Origin: Bacteroidales bacterium
GTDB lineage: Bacteria > Bacteroidota > Bacteroidia > Bacteroidales > UBA932
DNA length: 64,000 bases
NCBI GenBank assembly: GCA_017962375.1
Contig: JAGCVJ010000010.1
Location: 62,001 to 126,000 of the forward strand
Direction: 5' to 3'
The notes below the pieces were generated by a model, which was not told the DNA's origin, searched no databases, and was given only the letters and a program-made list of their open reading frames with translations. The translations under genes were made by a program, and so were the position numbers. This document shows positions 28,561 through 38,879 of the stretch, in pieces (within the stretch, counting starts at the first letter, position 1; each line of letters starts with the position of its first letter).

Positions 28561-31467
28561 TCATTTTTTGCTCATTTCTTCGGCCTGCTTTTTCTTGGAA
28601 GCGGCCATATCCTTTATCTGCTGGTCTCCATCGTATGAAGAACGAACGCTTTCGTAAACAGCCTTGGCCTGCTCGTAGTCTCCCAGTTCGTAATAGGAGT
28701 CGCCGAGAAGAAGATAGCATTTGGCCAGCCAGTACATCTGATTTGTCTTTCTCTCAGCGATGTCAAACACCAGCCTTTCCACCTTCTCGAACTTGCCCCT
28801 GTCAAACGCGTCTTTTACAAGCAGATAGGCAGCTTCTGCACCCTTCTCGTCCTCAATGTCTTCAGCCACGTCCAGAAGCAGGTCCACCGCCTTGTCCGAA
28901 TCTCCGGTTGCCAGATATGACTTGGCTATGTAGTATGAAGCTATTCTACGCGCATTGTCTGAATAGTCTCCCTCTATATATTTTGACGATTTCTCTATGA
29001 TTTTGTTGTATTCCTTGGCTTTGAAAAGCATTTCGAGCCCCCAAATGCTATACGCTTCACGAAGCTGGGTATCACCCCCGTTTGCAAGAGTAAGCGAGTC
29101 AAGATGATAGAAGGCTTGGGCAGCTCCGCTGTAATCATCGGTAGACTGGCGGGAAAACGCCAGATACAGCCAGGTTTTGCTTGGATTGTAATCCGGATAC
29201 TCGGCGATGAATTCCTCGAATGCCTTGGCAGCGGCATCGTATTTCTCTGCAAGGTAAACCTGCTCTGCCGAGTTGAACAGCAGCTTGACTTTCTCCTCCT
29301 GGCTGCCAGGGAGAACCTTGTCAGAAGAAGACAGAGACGATACCCAGCGGTGGAATTCATCCGGATTGCCTTCTTCGTTGCAGATATTCTGGTAGGCGTT
29401 CATTGCCGCCTGGGCTTCTTCCTGAGTGGTTGAAGAAGTGGCGGCTTTCTTGAAGTATTCTTTTGCCTTTGAGTTGTTTGCGGTGTTGGCATACAGCATT
29501 CCAAGTTCCATCAAAGCCTTGCCGTAGAAAGTGCTGTCAACTGGATTTTCTACCAGAGAGATGAATGTCTTTTCGGCAGCATTGTTGTCCTTGAGCTGAA
29601 CCAGCGTTCTTCCCAGTTCATAGACGGCTTCAGAGTATTTGTCAACACTTTTGAAACTAATGGAGGTATATGTTTTCAAAATCTCCGCCTTCTTCTTGAG
29701 ATTGCCCATAAGACCTTGGGCCAGAGCTTCCTGCAAAGGAGCGTAGAGCGACTCAAATTTCACGGTAGCAATATCTGAAACGGACTCGTAAAGCGCAGCC
29801 GCCGTCTTGAAATCTCTCTGCATGAACTTGCAGTCTGCCATTCTGAGCCTGGCTTCCTGGACATAATCTCCGTTATCTCCTGCAAGACTCAAATACTTTG
29901 AAAAATCTTTGTATGCGCCATCTATATCGTTGAGTCTAAACTTGTTGTATCCGCTGTTGAAAAAGGATACCGGATATTCTGAGGAAGCCTTGAAACGGTT
30001 GTCTTCCCTGAGCTTTGTCAAGATGCCAAGCGACTGGTCATACTTTTCCTGGCGGAACAGACTCTCAGCGAGCCAGAACTTTGCCAGATTGCCAATGACA
30101 GGATTGGCGGAGGACAGCCCGGCGGCTTTTTCCAGATATGTCTGTGCCAGAAGCGAACGACCTTTTTCAAGCAGATCCGCTCCCACGAAAAGGTTTGCCT
30201 TCTGCAGGTTTGAAATATCAGCCTTTGAAGGGGATGATATCTTTTCAAGCGCAGTGATAGCATCCTCGTACTTTTTGTCTTCCAGGCACTTGGCTGCTAT
30301 GTATCCGTATGTTTCATCTTTCTTGGAAGCTGTAGGATTGAAGGTTTCCAGGTAACGGTACAAATTGTCCGCATTGCCCCATATATCAAAGCCCAGCTTG
30401 GCATAGTTGAAGAAGGCGTCCTCCTTTACCTGAGGGTTGAAATCCATCTCGGATGCCTTGCGGAAAGCCTCGGCTGCGGAGACTTTGTCCTTCAGCTCGA
30501 TCAGGCATCTTCCCAGGCGGTACAGGGCATTCTGGCTCAGCGAGTCCGCATCGCCGAATTCCAGGCATTTTTCAAATTTCAGGGCAGCCTCTCCCCAGTT
30601 ACCCTGCTCGTAGGAAAGCATGCCGGAGTAGAAGTTGTCTGTCTTTGATAGCTCTTTCTGGTCTGAATATATCTTGAAGTAATGCTCTGCGTCTGAATTC
30701 AGCCCCAGAGCGTACGCCGATTCCGAAACTATCCTTGCAAAACGGGCCTTTTCCCCACCCTTGTAATTGTTTACCTCTGAGGCTCTTTCGCAAACGTAGA
30801 GATAATCCTTGAGCATGAAATGGCATTCGGCCATATAGAGCGGAACCTGAGGGTCATTGGATTTTGTGAAATAATCTATGGCCTCGGCGAAATTGCCCTG
30901 CTGATATTCCAGATAGCCGAGCTGGAACTGGGCCTGGCTGTAGAGCTTGCTTTTCTGGGGAATCTCCAGAAGGTGGTTCTGAGCCTCTATCGTCCGGCCT
31001 TCTTTCATCAGGCAGATTCCTTTTGTCAGAAGGTAACGGTCTCTGTCAGCGGCGTTTACGTCGGCCGGCTTCATTTCCTCCAGCAGACTCAGGGCGCTGT
31101 CGTATTTTTCGTCTTCAAAATAAGATGATGCGGCTTCAAAACGGATACTTGAGTTGAGGGCTGAGGTAGGGTGTTTCCTGATGTAGCCGAAAGCTTTTGC
31201 CCGGGAGTTTTCCTGCCCCAGCTTCAGAGCGCACAGCAGACTGTAGCCTTCGGCCTCCTCCATTGACGAGGCGTCCGCTGCTCCCTGGCTTTCAATCTGT
31301 CTTGCCGCTTTTTGGAAAAGCGCCATTGCGTTCTGGTACATCTTGTTGACATATAGCTGTTTGGCTTCTTTGAGATTCTCCTGCCAGCTTTGGGCGGAGA
31401 GAGAAATCGGAACCAGAACAAGGCAGATGGCTGCTATCGCTGAGAAAAAACGGTTGTATCTATGCAT
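28561..31467 (-). CDS. Exported tetratricopeptide-repeat protein
   Basis: This 968-residue protein has a signal peptide (cleavage near LSAQS) followed by tandem TPR-like helical pairs along the whole length, for example AIDYFTKSNDPQVPLYMAEC, YRLGRCLIELKDKVSAAEAF and AKCYLLLGDSYYELGDYEQA. Such solenoids act as protein-protein scaffolds; in the periplasm of Bacteroidota they often pair with an outer-membrane barrel, which is exactly the gene downstream. No enzyme domain is seen. The -7 TATTTTTG (complement of 31490-31497) precedes it. Confidence 0.85.
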   Translation of the reverse strand: MHRYNRFFSAIAAICLVLVPISLSAQSWQENLKEAKQLYVNKMYQNAMALFQKAARQIESQGAADASSMEEAEGYSLLCALKLGQENSRAKAFGYIRKHPTSALNSSIRFEAASSYFEDEKYDSALSLLEEMKPADVNAADRDRYLLTKGICLMKEGRTIEAQNHLLEIPQKSKLYSQAQFQLGYLEYQQGNFAEAIDYFTKSNDPQVPLYMAECHFMLKDYLYVCERASEVNNYKGGEKARFARIVSESAYALGLNSDAEHYFKIYSDQKELSKTDNFYSGMLSYEQGNWGEAALKFEKCLEFGDADSLSQNALYRLGRCLIELKDKVSAAEAFRKASEMDFNPQVKEDAFFNYAKLGFDIWGNADNLYRYLETFNPTASKKDETYGYIAAKCLEDKKYEDAITALEKISSPSKADISNLQKANLFVGADLLEKGRSLLAQTYLEKAAGLSSANPVIGNLAKFWLAESLFRQEKYDQSLGILTKLREDNRFKASSEYPVSFFNSGYNKFRLNDIDGAYKDFSKYLSLAGDNGDYVQEARLRMADCKFMQRDFKTAAALYESVSDIATVKFESLYAPLQEALAQGLMGNLKKKAEILKTYTSISFKSVDKYSEAVYELGRTLVQLKDNNAAEKTFISLVENPVDSTFYGKALMELGMLYANTANNSKAKEYFKKAATSSTTQEEAQAAMNAYQNICNEEGNPDEFHRWVSSLSSSDKVLPGSQEEKVKLLFNSAEQVYLAEKYDAAAKAFEEFIAEYPDYNPSKTWLYLAFSRQSTDDYSGAAQAFYHLDSLTLANGGDTQLREAYSIWGLEMLFKAKEYNKIIEKSSKYIEGDYSDNARRIASYYIAKSYLATGDSDKAVDLLLDVAEDIEDEKGAEAAYLLVKDAFDRGKFEKVERLVFDIAERKTNQMYWLAKCYLLLGDSYYELGDYEQAKAVYESVRSSYDGDQQIKDMAASKKKQAEEMSKK

Positions 31468-31489
31468 AAAGTAATTCTAAATAATCATC

Positions 31490-31525
31490 CAAAAATAAAT
31501 AAATCAAAACAACTTGCTAAATTTG
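31490..31525. promoter_or_regulatory. Divergent -7 elements between TPR gene and ftsE-like gene
   Basis: TATTTTTG on the minus strand (31490-31497) serves the TPR gene, and TAAATTTG on the plus strand (31518-31525) serves the ABC ATPase. The plus element overlaps an in-frame ATG at 31514, which excludes that ATG as the ATPase start. Confidence 0.6.
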
Positions 31526-31558
31526 TATGTTGTAAACAGTTTATTTGCTGAGAAAATT

Positions 31559-32320
31559 ATGCCACAATCGCATTCTAAAGGATTTATTACTGCAGAAGCT
31601 CTTCCGCTTGTCAAACTTGAGGGCGCGGATATCGTCAACGAGGACAATCTGGTGCTTTCAGACGTCAGTTTTGAGGTAAGCCGGGGAGAGCTGGTCTATC
31701 TTGTGGGAAAGGTGGGCAGCGGAAAAAGTTCCATACTCAAGACTCTGGACGCCGAGCTTCCGGTTATAAAGGGAAAGGTCAGGGTAGGCGACTTCGACCT
31801 CTCAAGGATAAAAGCCCGCCAGATACCTCTTCTGCGCAGGAATCTGGGAGTGGTTTTCCAGGATTTCCAGCTTCTTACGGACCGCAGCGTGGAGGAAAAC
31901 CTGATGTTTGTGCTCAAAGCCACCGGATGGGAGGATGTGCAGAAGATGAAAGACAGGTGTTCCAAGGTGCTGGATATGGTGGAGCTCAAGAACAAGGCCC
32001 ACAAGATGCCTCACCAGCTTTCCGGAGGAGAACAGCAGAGAATAGCCATTGCCAGGGCGCTTTTGAACAATCCGGATGTGATTCTGGCCGACGAGCCTAC
32101 CGGCAACCTCGATTCCGAGACCGCAGACGGCATAATGGCTCTTATGATGAAAATCCATCACGAGTACAAGCCTGCCATAATCATAGTCACCCATAACCGC
32201 ACCATCATAGACCGCTACCCGGGCAGGGTGATTCTATGCAAGGACGGCAAATGCCGGGAGGTGACTGAAGAAGTGAACACCTCCAAAGCCGAGGACCTGA
32301 AAGACGACATGCCGCTTTAG
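31559..32320 (+). CDS. ftsE: ABC transporter ATPase, FtsE-like
   Basis: This is 253 residues from ATG 31559, which leaves a leader of about 28 bases after the -7 element. It has Walker [10 protein letters not shown], the Q-loop VFQDFQLL, the ABC signature [15 protein letters not shown], Walker [13 protein letters not shown] and the switch His in IIVTHN. The sequence is closest to the FtsE/LolD class, and FtsE controls peptidoglycan hydrolases with FtsX during division; ftsX is not adjacent, so LolD-like function is possible. It abuts nth. Confidence 0.82.
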   Translation: MPQSHSKGFITAEALPLVKLEGADIVNEDNLVLSDVSFEVSRGELVYLVGKVGSGKSSILKTLDAELPVIKGKVRVGDFDLSRIKARQIPLLRRNLGVVFQDFQLLTDRSVEENLMFVLKATGWEDVQKMKDRCSKVLDMVELKNKAHKMPHQLSGGEQQRIAIARALLNNPDVILADEPTGNLDSETADGIMALMMKIHHEYKPAIIIVTHNRTIIDRYPGRVILCKDGKCREVTEEVNTSKAEDLKDDMPL

Positions 32321-32321
32321 T

Positions 32322-32975
32322 ATGAAACGCTATCCCAAAAGGAACAGCCAGATAATCAGTTGGTTCAAGGAGAACGCCATCGCCGAGAAAAGCGAGCTGC
32401 ATTTCAGCAGCCCGTTTGAGCTGATTGTTGCCGTGATTCTCAGCGCACAGTGCACAGACAAGAGAGTGAATCTTGTAACTCCTTCTCTCCTGAAGGCTTA
32501 TCCAACGGCCCAGGCTATGAGCAAAGCCACCAATGAAGGCATCCTCAAGCATATCAAGTCTGTATCATACCCCAACAGCAAGGCCGACCATCTGCTGAAA
32601 ATGAGCCGGATGCTGCTCAGCGATTTCGGAGGAGAAGTGCCGGATAACATTGAAGATCTGATGAAACTTCCCGGAGTGGGGCGGAAGACGGCAAACGTGG
32701 TGGCTTCCATCTGCTTCAACGAGCCCGTGATAGCCGTGGACACCCACGTTTTCAGGGTGGCGCACCGCCTGGGGCTTTCCAAGGGCAAGACTCCTTACGA
32801 GGTAGAGCAGGATCTTGAAAACCAGATAGCTGTAGAAGACAGGGCCAGAGCTCACCACTGGCTTATTCTCCATGGCAGATATGTCTGCAAGGCCCAGAAG
32901 CCGGACTGCGGAAGCTGCGGGGTGAGCCATCTCTGCCCGAAACTTATGGAAGGAAGCAAACTCTCGTCCAGATGA
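32322..32975 (+). CDS. nth: Endonuclease III (DNA glycosylase/AP lyase)
   Basis: The 217-residue base-excision repair enzyme has the helix-hairpin-helix LPGVGRKTANVV with the catalytic Lys, the catalytic Asp in AVDTHVFRVAHRLGL, and the 4Fe-4S site C-x6-C-x2-C-x5-C near the C-terminus. All key residues are intact. It starts one base after the ftsE-like stop and overlaps the xerD start by four bases. Confidence 0.96.
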   Translation: MKRYPKRNSQIISWFKENAIAEKSELHFSSPFELIVAVILSAQCTDKRVNLVTPSLLKAYPTAQAMSKATNEGILKHIKSVSYPNSKADHLLKMSRMLLSDFGGEVPDNIEDLMKLPGVGRKTANVVASICFNEPVIAVDTHVFRVAHRLGLSKGKTPYEVEQDLENQIAVEDRARAHHWLILHGRYVCKAQKPDCGSCGVSHLCPKLMEGSKLSSR

Positions 32976-33931
32976 AATCTTCGTTCGAGACACATATTAA
33001 GGAATTCGCAGACCATCTGAGGCTTGAGAGAAGCTTGAGCAAGAACACCATATCTTCCTATTGCTCAGACCTTAAAACCTTTGCCGCATATCTGGATTCA
33101 AAAGGCGTCCCGTCCTTTGAAGAAGTTTCTTCCAAAGACGTGGAGGCTTTCATTTCAGAGAAATTCACGCCGGACACCTCGCCCCGAAGCCAGAGCCGCA
33201 TGCTCAGCACTCTGAAGGCTTTTTACAGGTTTCTCAACGTGGAGTACAACATCAAGGACAATCCTATGGAAAGCATTGATACGCCTAAGATTACAAGGCG
33301 GCTTCCGGACGTGCTTTCCGTTAAGGAGGTTTACAGCATCCTGGATACCTGCAACCTTTCCACCTACGAAGGCCTAAGGAATCGGGCCATGCTGGAGATG
33401 CTCTACAGCTGCGGGCTCAGGGTGAGCGAACTGATCAACCTCAAGATTTCCGACATTTTCTTCGCTTAGCAGTTTGTCAGGATTGTAGGCAAGGGAAACA
33501 AGCAGAGGCTGGTGCCGATAGGGGAGTACGCCATTGCCGCTGTCAAAAACTACATCCCCGCCCGCTGGGACTGCCTTCAGGCAGCCAAGTCCAGGGGAAC
33601 TACCTCCGCCCGCCTGGGCAAAAGCAAAAACATTGCAAAGATCTCGGAATCAGAGGATACTCTCTTCCTCAACCGCCGAGGAGGAAAGCTTACCAGGGTT
33701 ATGGTATTTACCATTGTCAAGAACCAGACAGCCCTTGCCGGCATAAAAAAAGATGTGCATCCACACACCTTCCGCCATTCATTTGCCACACATCTCGTGG
33801 AAAACGGGGCAGACCTCAGGGCCGTCCAGGACATGCTCGGCCACGAGAGCATCCTCACCACTGAAATCTACACTCACGTCAGCTCACAGCAGTGGATGAA
33901 GAACATCTTGGAGCATCATCCTCAGAGGTAA
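32972..33931 (+). pseudogene. xerD: xerD-like tyrosine recombinase interrupted by an in-frame TAG
   Basis: The frame encodes 319 codons of a XerC/D recombinase but has TAG at 33467-33469, after codon 165. The frame stays open on both sides with no shift: before the stop come the SAM-like domain (FADHLRLERSLSKNTISSY in form) and CGLRVSELINLKISDIFFA with the first catalytic Arg; after it come VGKGNKQR (Lys), [11 protein letters not shown] (His/Arg), [14 protein letters not shown] (His, Tyr nucleophile). In relatives a Glu usually stands at this place, so GAG to TAG would explain it. It may be a true lesion, a sequencing error, or read through. TAG ends other genes here, so recoding is unlikely. 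Its 3' end overlaps phzF by ten bases. Confidence 0.88.
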
Positions 33932-34728
33932 ACTTCAACCGCTCTTCCGCCTACAGTAACTCTATCTTTTCCAACCACAAGATGCAGTATTCCGCCTCTT
34001 GCAGATGCTTGATATGCAGTAAGTTCTTCCTTTCCCAGCCTTTCTGCCCACAGCGGTCCCAGAGTGCAGTGGGCGCTTCCTGTAACAGGATCTTCATCAA
34101 TAGCCTCCTTAGGGAAAAAGCATCGCGATGCAAAGTCATATTTGCCTCCTTTGGCCGTTATTAGAAGATTGTAAACTCCCCTCAGGGCGGCAATCTTTCC
34201 GAAGTCCGGCTTGAACTCGATTACATCTTCGGCATTCTTGAGCACAGCCACATAATCAATCCCCTTGAAAAGCGCTTCAATCTTCTCTCCAGTTTCTCCC
34301 AGAGCTTCTGCAACTTCCTTTAACTCAGCCTCGTCTGTAACCTCCTCCAGAGAATATGACGGGAAGTCCATCAGTATTACAAAGTCATCTGTTTTCCTTA
34401 CGTGAAGATCTCCGCTTCTGGACCTGAAATGCAATACCCGGGCATCGTTGAAAAAATGCTTGAAAAGGATGTAAGCCGTTGCCAGTGTGGCGTGTCCGCA
34501 CAGGTCTACCTCGCATCCCGGAGTGAACCACCGAATATGGAACTGAGGCTCAACAGAATCATTGCTCAGGCAAAGGCAGAATGCAGTTTCGGACAGGTTG
34601 TTCTCGAGCGCAATCTTCTGCATCTGAGCCTCTGACGGCCATTTGTCCACTATGCATACGGCAGCGGGATTGCCCTCATAGCCATCCTCGGCGAAGGAAT
34701 TTACCAGATATTGTCTTCGTGTTGTCAT
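33922..34728 (-). CDS. PhzF-family epimerase/isomerase
   Basis: The protein is 268 residues from ATG 34728; an in-frame ATG at 34740 sits within the promoter. PhzF-fold signatures are [17 protein letters not shown], the catalytic Glu in [23 protein letters not shown] and [17 protein letters not shown]. Apart from PhzF itself, most members have unknown substrates, so no reaction is assigned. It lies in a convergent overlap with xerD and a divergent promoter region with a lipoprotein gene. Confidence 0.9.
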   Translation of the reverse strand: MTTRRQYLVNSFAEDGYEGNPAAVCIVDKWPSEAQMQKIALENNLSETAFCLCLSNDSVEPQFHIRWFTPGCEVDLCGHATLATAYILFKHFFNDARVLHFRSRSGDLHVRKTDDFVILMDFPSYSLEEVTDEAELKEVAEALGETGEKIEALFKGIDYVAVLKNAEDVIEFKPDFGKIAALRGVYNLLITAKGGKYDFASRCFFPKEAIDEDPVTGSAHCTLGPLWAERLGKEELTAYQASARGGILHLVVGKDRVTVGGRAVEVYL

Positions 34729-34737
34729 TGATATTGA

Positions 34738-34766
34738 CAAAGATAAGATTTAAAATATTAACTTTG
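34738..34766. promoter_or_regulatory. Divergent promoters of phzF and lipoprotein
   Basis: TATCTTTG on the minus strand (34738-34745) is ten bases from the phzF ATG. TAACTTTG on the plus strand (34759-34766) serves the lipoprotein gene at 34801. The two elements form an imperfect inverted repeat (TTGACAAAG ... CTTTGATAGTCAA), so one protein could control both. Confidence 0.6.
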
Positions 34767-34800
34767 ATAGTCAAATGTATAACAGTTAAATCACATAGCT

Positions 34801-35331
34801 ATGAAAAGAATCGTTATTCTGCTTTCCGCATTTCTCTGCGTTTCAGTAATCCTGTCTTCTTGCAAAAACTCGGAAAAGACTCCTTCTGAGGCTCAGCCTC
34901 AGGCTGAAGAAGCAATTCAGGCATCTGAGCCAGAGGCCCAGGCAAATGACTTGTCCAGAGTTCCCGTTCATGAGAATACCGCGGAAGAAGACAAAGTTAT
35001 CATGGACTTCATCAAAGAAATGTTCGCCCAGTCCTCGTATACAGAAGACGAATTTCTGGAGAAGCATTGCACCCCAAATATGCTCGCACAGCTGAAAGAA
35101 GATTATGACTATGAAGGAGAAGGCTATGCCAACTGGGATTTCCGCTCTGAGAGCAACGACGGATTTGGCGACAACCATATCATCAACATCGAGAAAAAAG
35201 ACGGAAGGTATTATTACGAGGGAAATGACGGAGGCACAAAGTTCCGCAACATCATCTCCGCTTTCGTCAAAGACGGTGTAGTCATGTTTGACGGCATAAC
35301 CAGAGATATTACATATCCTGTCTCAGAGTAA
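34801..35331 (+). CDS. Hypothetical lipoprotein
   Basis: This 176-residue protein has a lipoprotein signal (Cys at 21 in ILSSCKNS), then a Glu/Ala/Gln-rich linker (about 25-60) and a compact acidic domain (about 65-176) with FIKEMFAQSSYTEDEFLEKHC, resembling small DUF3828-like lipoprotein domains of Bacteroidota. I do not assign a function. It has its own promoter and converges on guaA with a ten-base gap. Confidence 0.75.
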   Translation: MKRIVILLSAFLCVSVILSSCKNSEKTPSEAQPQAEEAIQASEPEAQANDLSRVPVHENTAEEDKVIMDFIKEMFAQSSYTEDEFLEKHCTPNMLAQLKEDYDYEGEGYANWDFRSESNDGFGDNHIINIEKKDGRYYYEGNDGGTKFRNIISAFVKDGVVMFDGITRDITYPVSE

Positions 35332-35341
35332 GGCTACAGGC

Positions 35342-36967
35342 CTATTCCCACTCAATAGTTGCAGGTGGTTTGGAGGAGATGTCGTAACATACTCTGTTAA
35401 CGCCTTTTACCTTGTTGATTATCTCGTTTGAGACTTTTGCCAGGAATTCGTATGGTATGTGTACCCAGTCTGCGGTCATTCCGTCGTTGGAGACCACAGC
35501 TCTGAGGGCTATTGTGTACTCGTACGTTCTCTCGTCTCCCATTACACCCACGCTTCTGACAGGAAGAAGTATGGTTCCCGCCTGCCAGATGGAGTCGTAC
35601 AGCGGCCTCATCTTCTTGCCGTTGATGACAACTTCCGATTCTTCCGCGGCAAAGCCGTTGGATGCAGGAGGAAGCTCGGTCATATAGGTTCTAAGGTTGG
35701 AGATGAAGATATGGTCGGCCTCTTTGAGTATGTCCAGCTTTTCTTTTGTTACTTCGCCGAGAACCCTGATTCCCAGGCCAGGACCGGGGAATGGATGCCT
35801 TGAGATCAGTTCTCTCTTTATGCCCAGGGCTCTGCCGGTACGTCTTACCTCGTCTTTGAAGAGAGACCTGAGAGGCTCAACAATCTTAAGGTTCATCTTC
35901 TCAGGCAGTCCGCCTACGTTGTGGTGAGACTTGATTGTGGCAGAAGGGCCTTTGACGCTATTGGACTCAATGACATCGGGATAGATTGTGCCCTGGGCCA
36001 GCCACTTGGCGCCGGTTATCTTCTGGGCCTCCGAGTCAAAAACGTCTATGAAGGTCTTGCCGATGGCCTTGCGCTTGCCTTCCGGGTCTGAAATGCCGCT
36101 CAGGGCCTCCAGGAAGCGGTCTGCGGCTCTTACACCAACAACATTAAGGCCCATGTCCTTGTACTGCTCCAGCACATCCTCAAACTCGTTTTTCCTGAGC
36201 AGGCCGTTGTCCACGAATATACAGTGGAGGCGGCTTCCGATTGCCTTGTTAAGCAGAACAGCTGCAACAGAAGAGTCCACGCCGCCGCTAAGCCCCAGTA
36301 TCACCTCGTCCTCTCCGAGCTTTTCCTTGAGTTCGGAAACGGTTGCCTCTATGAACGATTCCGTAGTCCAGTCTCCCTTGCAGCCGCAGATGCCCTTGAC
36401 AAAGTTTCTGAGCATTGTTCCGCCGTACTGGGTGTGAAACACCTCAGGATGGAACTGGAAAGCGTAGATATACTTTGAAGCAATCTTGTATGCGGCGTTT
36501 CTGACGGAAGAGGTGGAGGCAATCAGCTCTGCTCCCTCGGGCAGCCGGGTGATGGAATCGCCGTGGCTCATCCACACCTGCGATGTTTTAGGCACATCCC
36601 TGAAAATCGGCTCGTTTTCATCCGCGACAGTAAGCTCTGCCCTTCCGTATTCCCTTGTCTGCGAGGCTTCTACCATTCCTCCGCCGTTCTGGGCTATGAA
36701 CTGTGCCCCGTAGCAGATACCCAGTACAGGCACCTTGCCCACATAGTCGCCGATATTGACTTTAGGACTGTTTTCATCCCTTACGGAGAAAGGGCTTCCG
36801 GAAAAGATCACGCCCTTGATGTCTGAGGGAATTGTCTTCTTCAGCGAATCTTCGAACGGAAACTTGTTGAAAGGGTGAATTTCACAGTAAACATTGAGTT
36901 CTCTGACTCTTCTTCCGATGACTTGAGTCACCTGAGAGCCGAAATCAAGAATGATTATTTTTTCCAT
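35342..36967 (-). CDS. guaA: GMP synthase (glutamine-hydrolysing)
   Basis: This is 541 residues from ATG 36967, which begins the family's [12 protein letters not shown]; the ATG at 36985 lies before the promoter. It converts XMP to GMP with glutamine. The class I amidotransferase domain has the nucleophile in [10 protein letters not shown] and FHPEVFHT; the PP-loop ATP pyrophosphatase domain has [13 protein letters not shown]; the dimerisation domain follows with [15 protein letters not shown] and ends PPATIEWE. Its -7 element is only five bases from the ATG. Confidence 0.96.
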   Translation of the reverse strand: MEKIIILDFGSQVTQVIGRRVRELNVYCEIHPFNKFPFEDSLKKTIPSDIKGVIFSGSPFSVRDENSPKVNIGDYVGKVPVLGICYGAQFIAQNGGGMVEASQTREYGRAELTVADENEPIFRDVPKTSQVWMSHGDSITRLPEGAELIASTSSVRNAAYKIASKYIYAFQFHPEVFHTQYGGTMLRNFVKGICGCKGDWTTESFIEATVSELKEKLGEDEVILGLSGGVDSSVAAVLLNKAIGSRLHCIFVDNGLLRKNEFEDVLEQYKDMGLNVVGVRAADRFLEALSGISDPEGKRKAIGKTFIDVFDSEAQKITGAKWLAQGTIYPDVIESNSVKGPSATIKSHHNVGGLPEKMNLKIVEPLRSLFKDEVRRTGRALGIKRELISRHPFPGPGLGIRVLGEVTKEKLDILKEADHIFISNLRTYMTELPPASNGFAAEESEVVINGKKMRPLYDSIWQAGTILLPVRSVGVMGDERTYEYTIALRAVVSNDGMTADWVHIPYEFLAKVSNEIINKVKGVNRVCYDISSKPPATIEWE

Positions 36968-36971
36968 GTCA

Positions 36972-36979
36972 CAAATATA
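36972..36979 (-). promoter_or_regulatory. -7 element of guaA, almost on the start codon
   Basis: TATATTTG on the minus strand ends five bases before the guaA ATG, so the transcript probably starts at or within a few bases of the start codon (leaderless or nearly so). Confidence 0.6.
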
Positions 36980-37013
36980 ACTCATAAAGAGTTATGTCGA
37001 TAAAAAATTGCAC

Positions 37014-37021
37014 TATCTTTG
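37014..37021 (+). promoter_or_regulatory. -7 element of typA
   Basis: TATCTTTG ends eight bases before the typA ATG at 37030, implying a very short leader. It also shows that the longer reading frame from 36994 is not used. Confidence 0.6.
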
Positions 37022-37029
37022 CGGCCGTT

Positions 37030-38838
37030 ATGCAAAATATAAGGAATATAGCAATTGTGGCCCACGTAGACCACGGAAAAACCACGCTGGTAGACAAGAT
37101 GATCGCCCAGGCTAAGGTGACCAGGGAAAGCGAAAAGAACCCCGGACAGCTCATCCTGGACAACAATGACCTTGAACGAGAGAGAGGAATAACCATTTTG
37201 TCCAAGAACGTGAGCGTGCCTTACAAAGGCTACAAAATCAACATCATAGACACTCCTGGCCACGCCGATTTCGGAGGCGAGGTGGAGAGGGTGCTCAACA
37301 TGGCTGACGGCGTGCTGCTGCTGGTAGATGCCTTCGAGGGCTGTATGCCGCAGACCAGGTTCGTGCTCCAGAAAGCCCTGGACCTGGGAAAGAAGCCGCT
37401 TGTGGTAATCAACAAGGTGGACAAGCTCAACTGCCGTCCGGAAGAGGTGAACGACCAGGTGTTCGAGCTGATGTTCAACCTGAACGCCAACGACGACCAG
37501 CTCAACTTCAAGACCGTCTATGGCTGCGCCAAGCAGGGCTGGATGAGCCTGGACTGGAGAAAGCCAACCACAGACCTTACAACTCTGATGGATTTGATCA
37601 TCAGCGAGATACCAGGCCCTGAACAGGACTTGGAAGGAACTCCTCAGATGCTGATATCCTCTCTGGAATACTCTCCTTACGTAGGCAGAATCGCCATCGG
37701 AAGAGTTAAGAGGGGAATCCTCAAGGCAGGGCAGGAAATCACTCTTTGTCATCGCGACGGAACTCAGGTAAAGCAGAGGATCAAAGACCTTATGGTGTTC
37801 ACCGGAATTGAGAAAACCAAGGCCGAGACCGTTGAGAGCGGCGATATCTGCGCCGTTGTGGGAATTGAGGGCTTTGAGATAGGCGACACCATTGCAGACC
37901 ACGAGAATCCGGAGCCGCTGCCTCCAATCACCATAGACGAGCCTACGATGAGTATGCTCTTTTGCATCAACGATTCACCGTTCTTCGGCAGGGACGGCAA
38001 GTACGTGACTTCCCGCCACCTGAAGGAGAGGCTGGAGAAGGAACTGGAGAAGAATCTGGCCCTGAGAGTGAAGCCCGGCAAGACTTCAGACTCGTTCATA
38101 GTTTACGGAAGAGGCGTGCTGCACCTGTCAATCCTCATCGAGACAATGCGCAGAGAGGGATTTGAGCTGCAGATCGGCCAGCCTAAGGTCATAGACAAGA
38201 ACATAAACGGCGTCAGATGCGAGCCTATAGAACACCTTATTTTAGATGTGCCGGAGGAATATGTGGGAAGGGCAATCGAGATGACAACAAGAAGAAAAGG
38301 GGCCCTGCTGCACATGGATCATCGCGGAGACAGGGTGCATCTGGACTTTGACATACCTTCCAGAGGAATCATCGGCCTTAGGAGCAACCTGATTACAGCA
38401 ACCAGCGGAGAGGCCATCATGGCTCACAGGTTCAAGGACTACGAGCCTTACAAGGGAGAGATTGAGAAGAGGACAAACGGCTCCCTGGTAGCCTTGGAGA
38501 CCGGCCAGGCCATTGCCTATTCAATGTGGAAGCTTCTGGACAGGGGCAAGTGGATCATCAACCCAGGAGAAGACGTGTATGCCGGACAGGTGGTAGGCGA
38601 GTACACTAGGGCCATGGACCTGAACGTGAATGTATGCATAAAGAAGAAACTCACCAACGTAAGAGCTTCAGGTTCAGATGAGAAGGCCGTGCTTCCTCCG
38701 CCAATGCAGTTCACTTTGGAGGAGATGCTGGAATACATCCAGGACGACGAGCTGGTGGAGGTTACTCCTAAGCATCTTCGCATCCGTAAAATCTATCTGG
38801 ACGAGAACGAGAGGAAGAGGCACAAGATGCAGGGCTAA
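37030..38838 (+). CDS. typA: Ribosome-binding GTPase TypA/BipA
   Basis: This is 602 residues from ATG 37030. The translational GTPase domain has [14 protein letters not shown] (G1), RERGITI (G2 region), [16 protein letters not shown] (G3) and NKVDK (G4), followed by EF-G-like domains and the BipA-specific C-terminus ([20 protein letters not shown], then [20 protein letters not shown]). TypA assists ribosome assembly and stress growth. Length is normal. Confidence 0.97.
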   Translation: MQNIRNIAIVAHVDHGKTTLVDKMIAQAKVTRESEKNPGQLILDNNDLERERGITILSKNVSVPYKGYKINIIDTPGHADFGGEVERVLNMADGVLLLVDAFEGCMPQTRFVLQKALDLGKKPLVVINKVDKLNCRPEEVNDQVFELMFNLNANDDQLNFKTVYGCAKQGWMSLDWRKPTTDLTTLMDLIISEIPGPEQDLEGTPQMLISSLEYSPYVGRIAIGRVKRGILKAGQEITLCHRDGTQVKQRIKDLMVFTGIEKTKAETVESGDICAVVGIEGFEIGDTIADHENPEPLPPITIDEPTMSMLFCINDSPFFGRDGKYVTSRHLKERLEKELEKNLALRVKPGKTSDSFIVYGRGVLHLSILIETMRREGFELQIGQPKVIDKNINGVRCEPIEHLILDVPEEYVGRAIEMTTRRKGALLHMDHRGDRVHLDFDIPSRGIIGLRSNLITATSGEAIMAHRFKDYEPYKGEIEKRTNGSLVALETGQAIAYSMWKLLDRGKWIINPGEDVYAGQVVGEYTRAMDLNVNVCIKKKLTNVRASGSDEKAVLPPPMQFTLEEMLEYIQDDELVEVTPKHLRIRKIYLDENERKRHKMQG

Positions 38839-38841
38839 CTC

Positions 38842-38871
38842 TTGCATATTGTAAAAAAGTTTGTATATTTG
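38842..38871 (+). promoter_or_regulatory. Promoter of the yceD-rpmF-fabH operon
   Basis: TTG at 38842-38844, 19 bases, TATATTTG at 38864-38871, and the ATG of the first gene at 38880. The leader would be only a few bases. Confidence 0.78.
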
Positions 38872-38879
38872 CGCCCCCT

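Noticed and set aside
31514-31558. Upstream start of the ftsE-like gene
   Set aside because: The ATG at 31514 lies on the promoter -7 element (31518-31525) and cannot be in the mRNA.
32972-33931. TAG recoding (alternative genetic code) to explain xerD
   Set aside because: TAG is the normal stop elsewhere in the window, for example at the end of the ftsE-like gene, and no other gene has an in-frame TAG.
33512-33931. A separate small recombinase gene starting at GTG 33512
   Set aside because: It is in frame with the upstream xerD half and lacks the N-terminal domain and first catalytic Arg; it is the second half of one broken gene.
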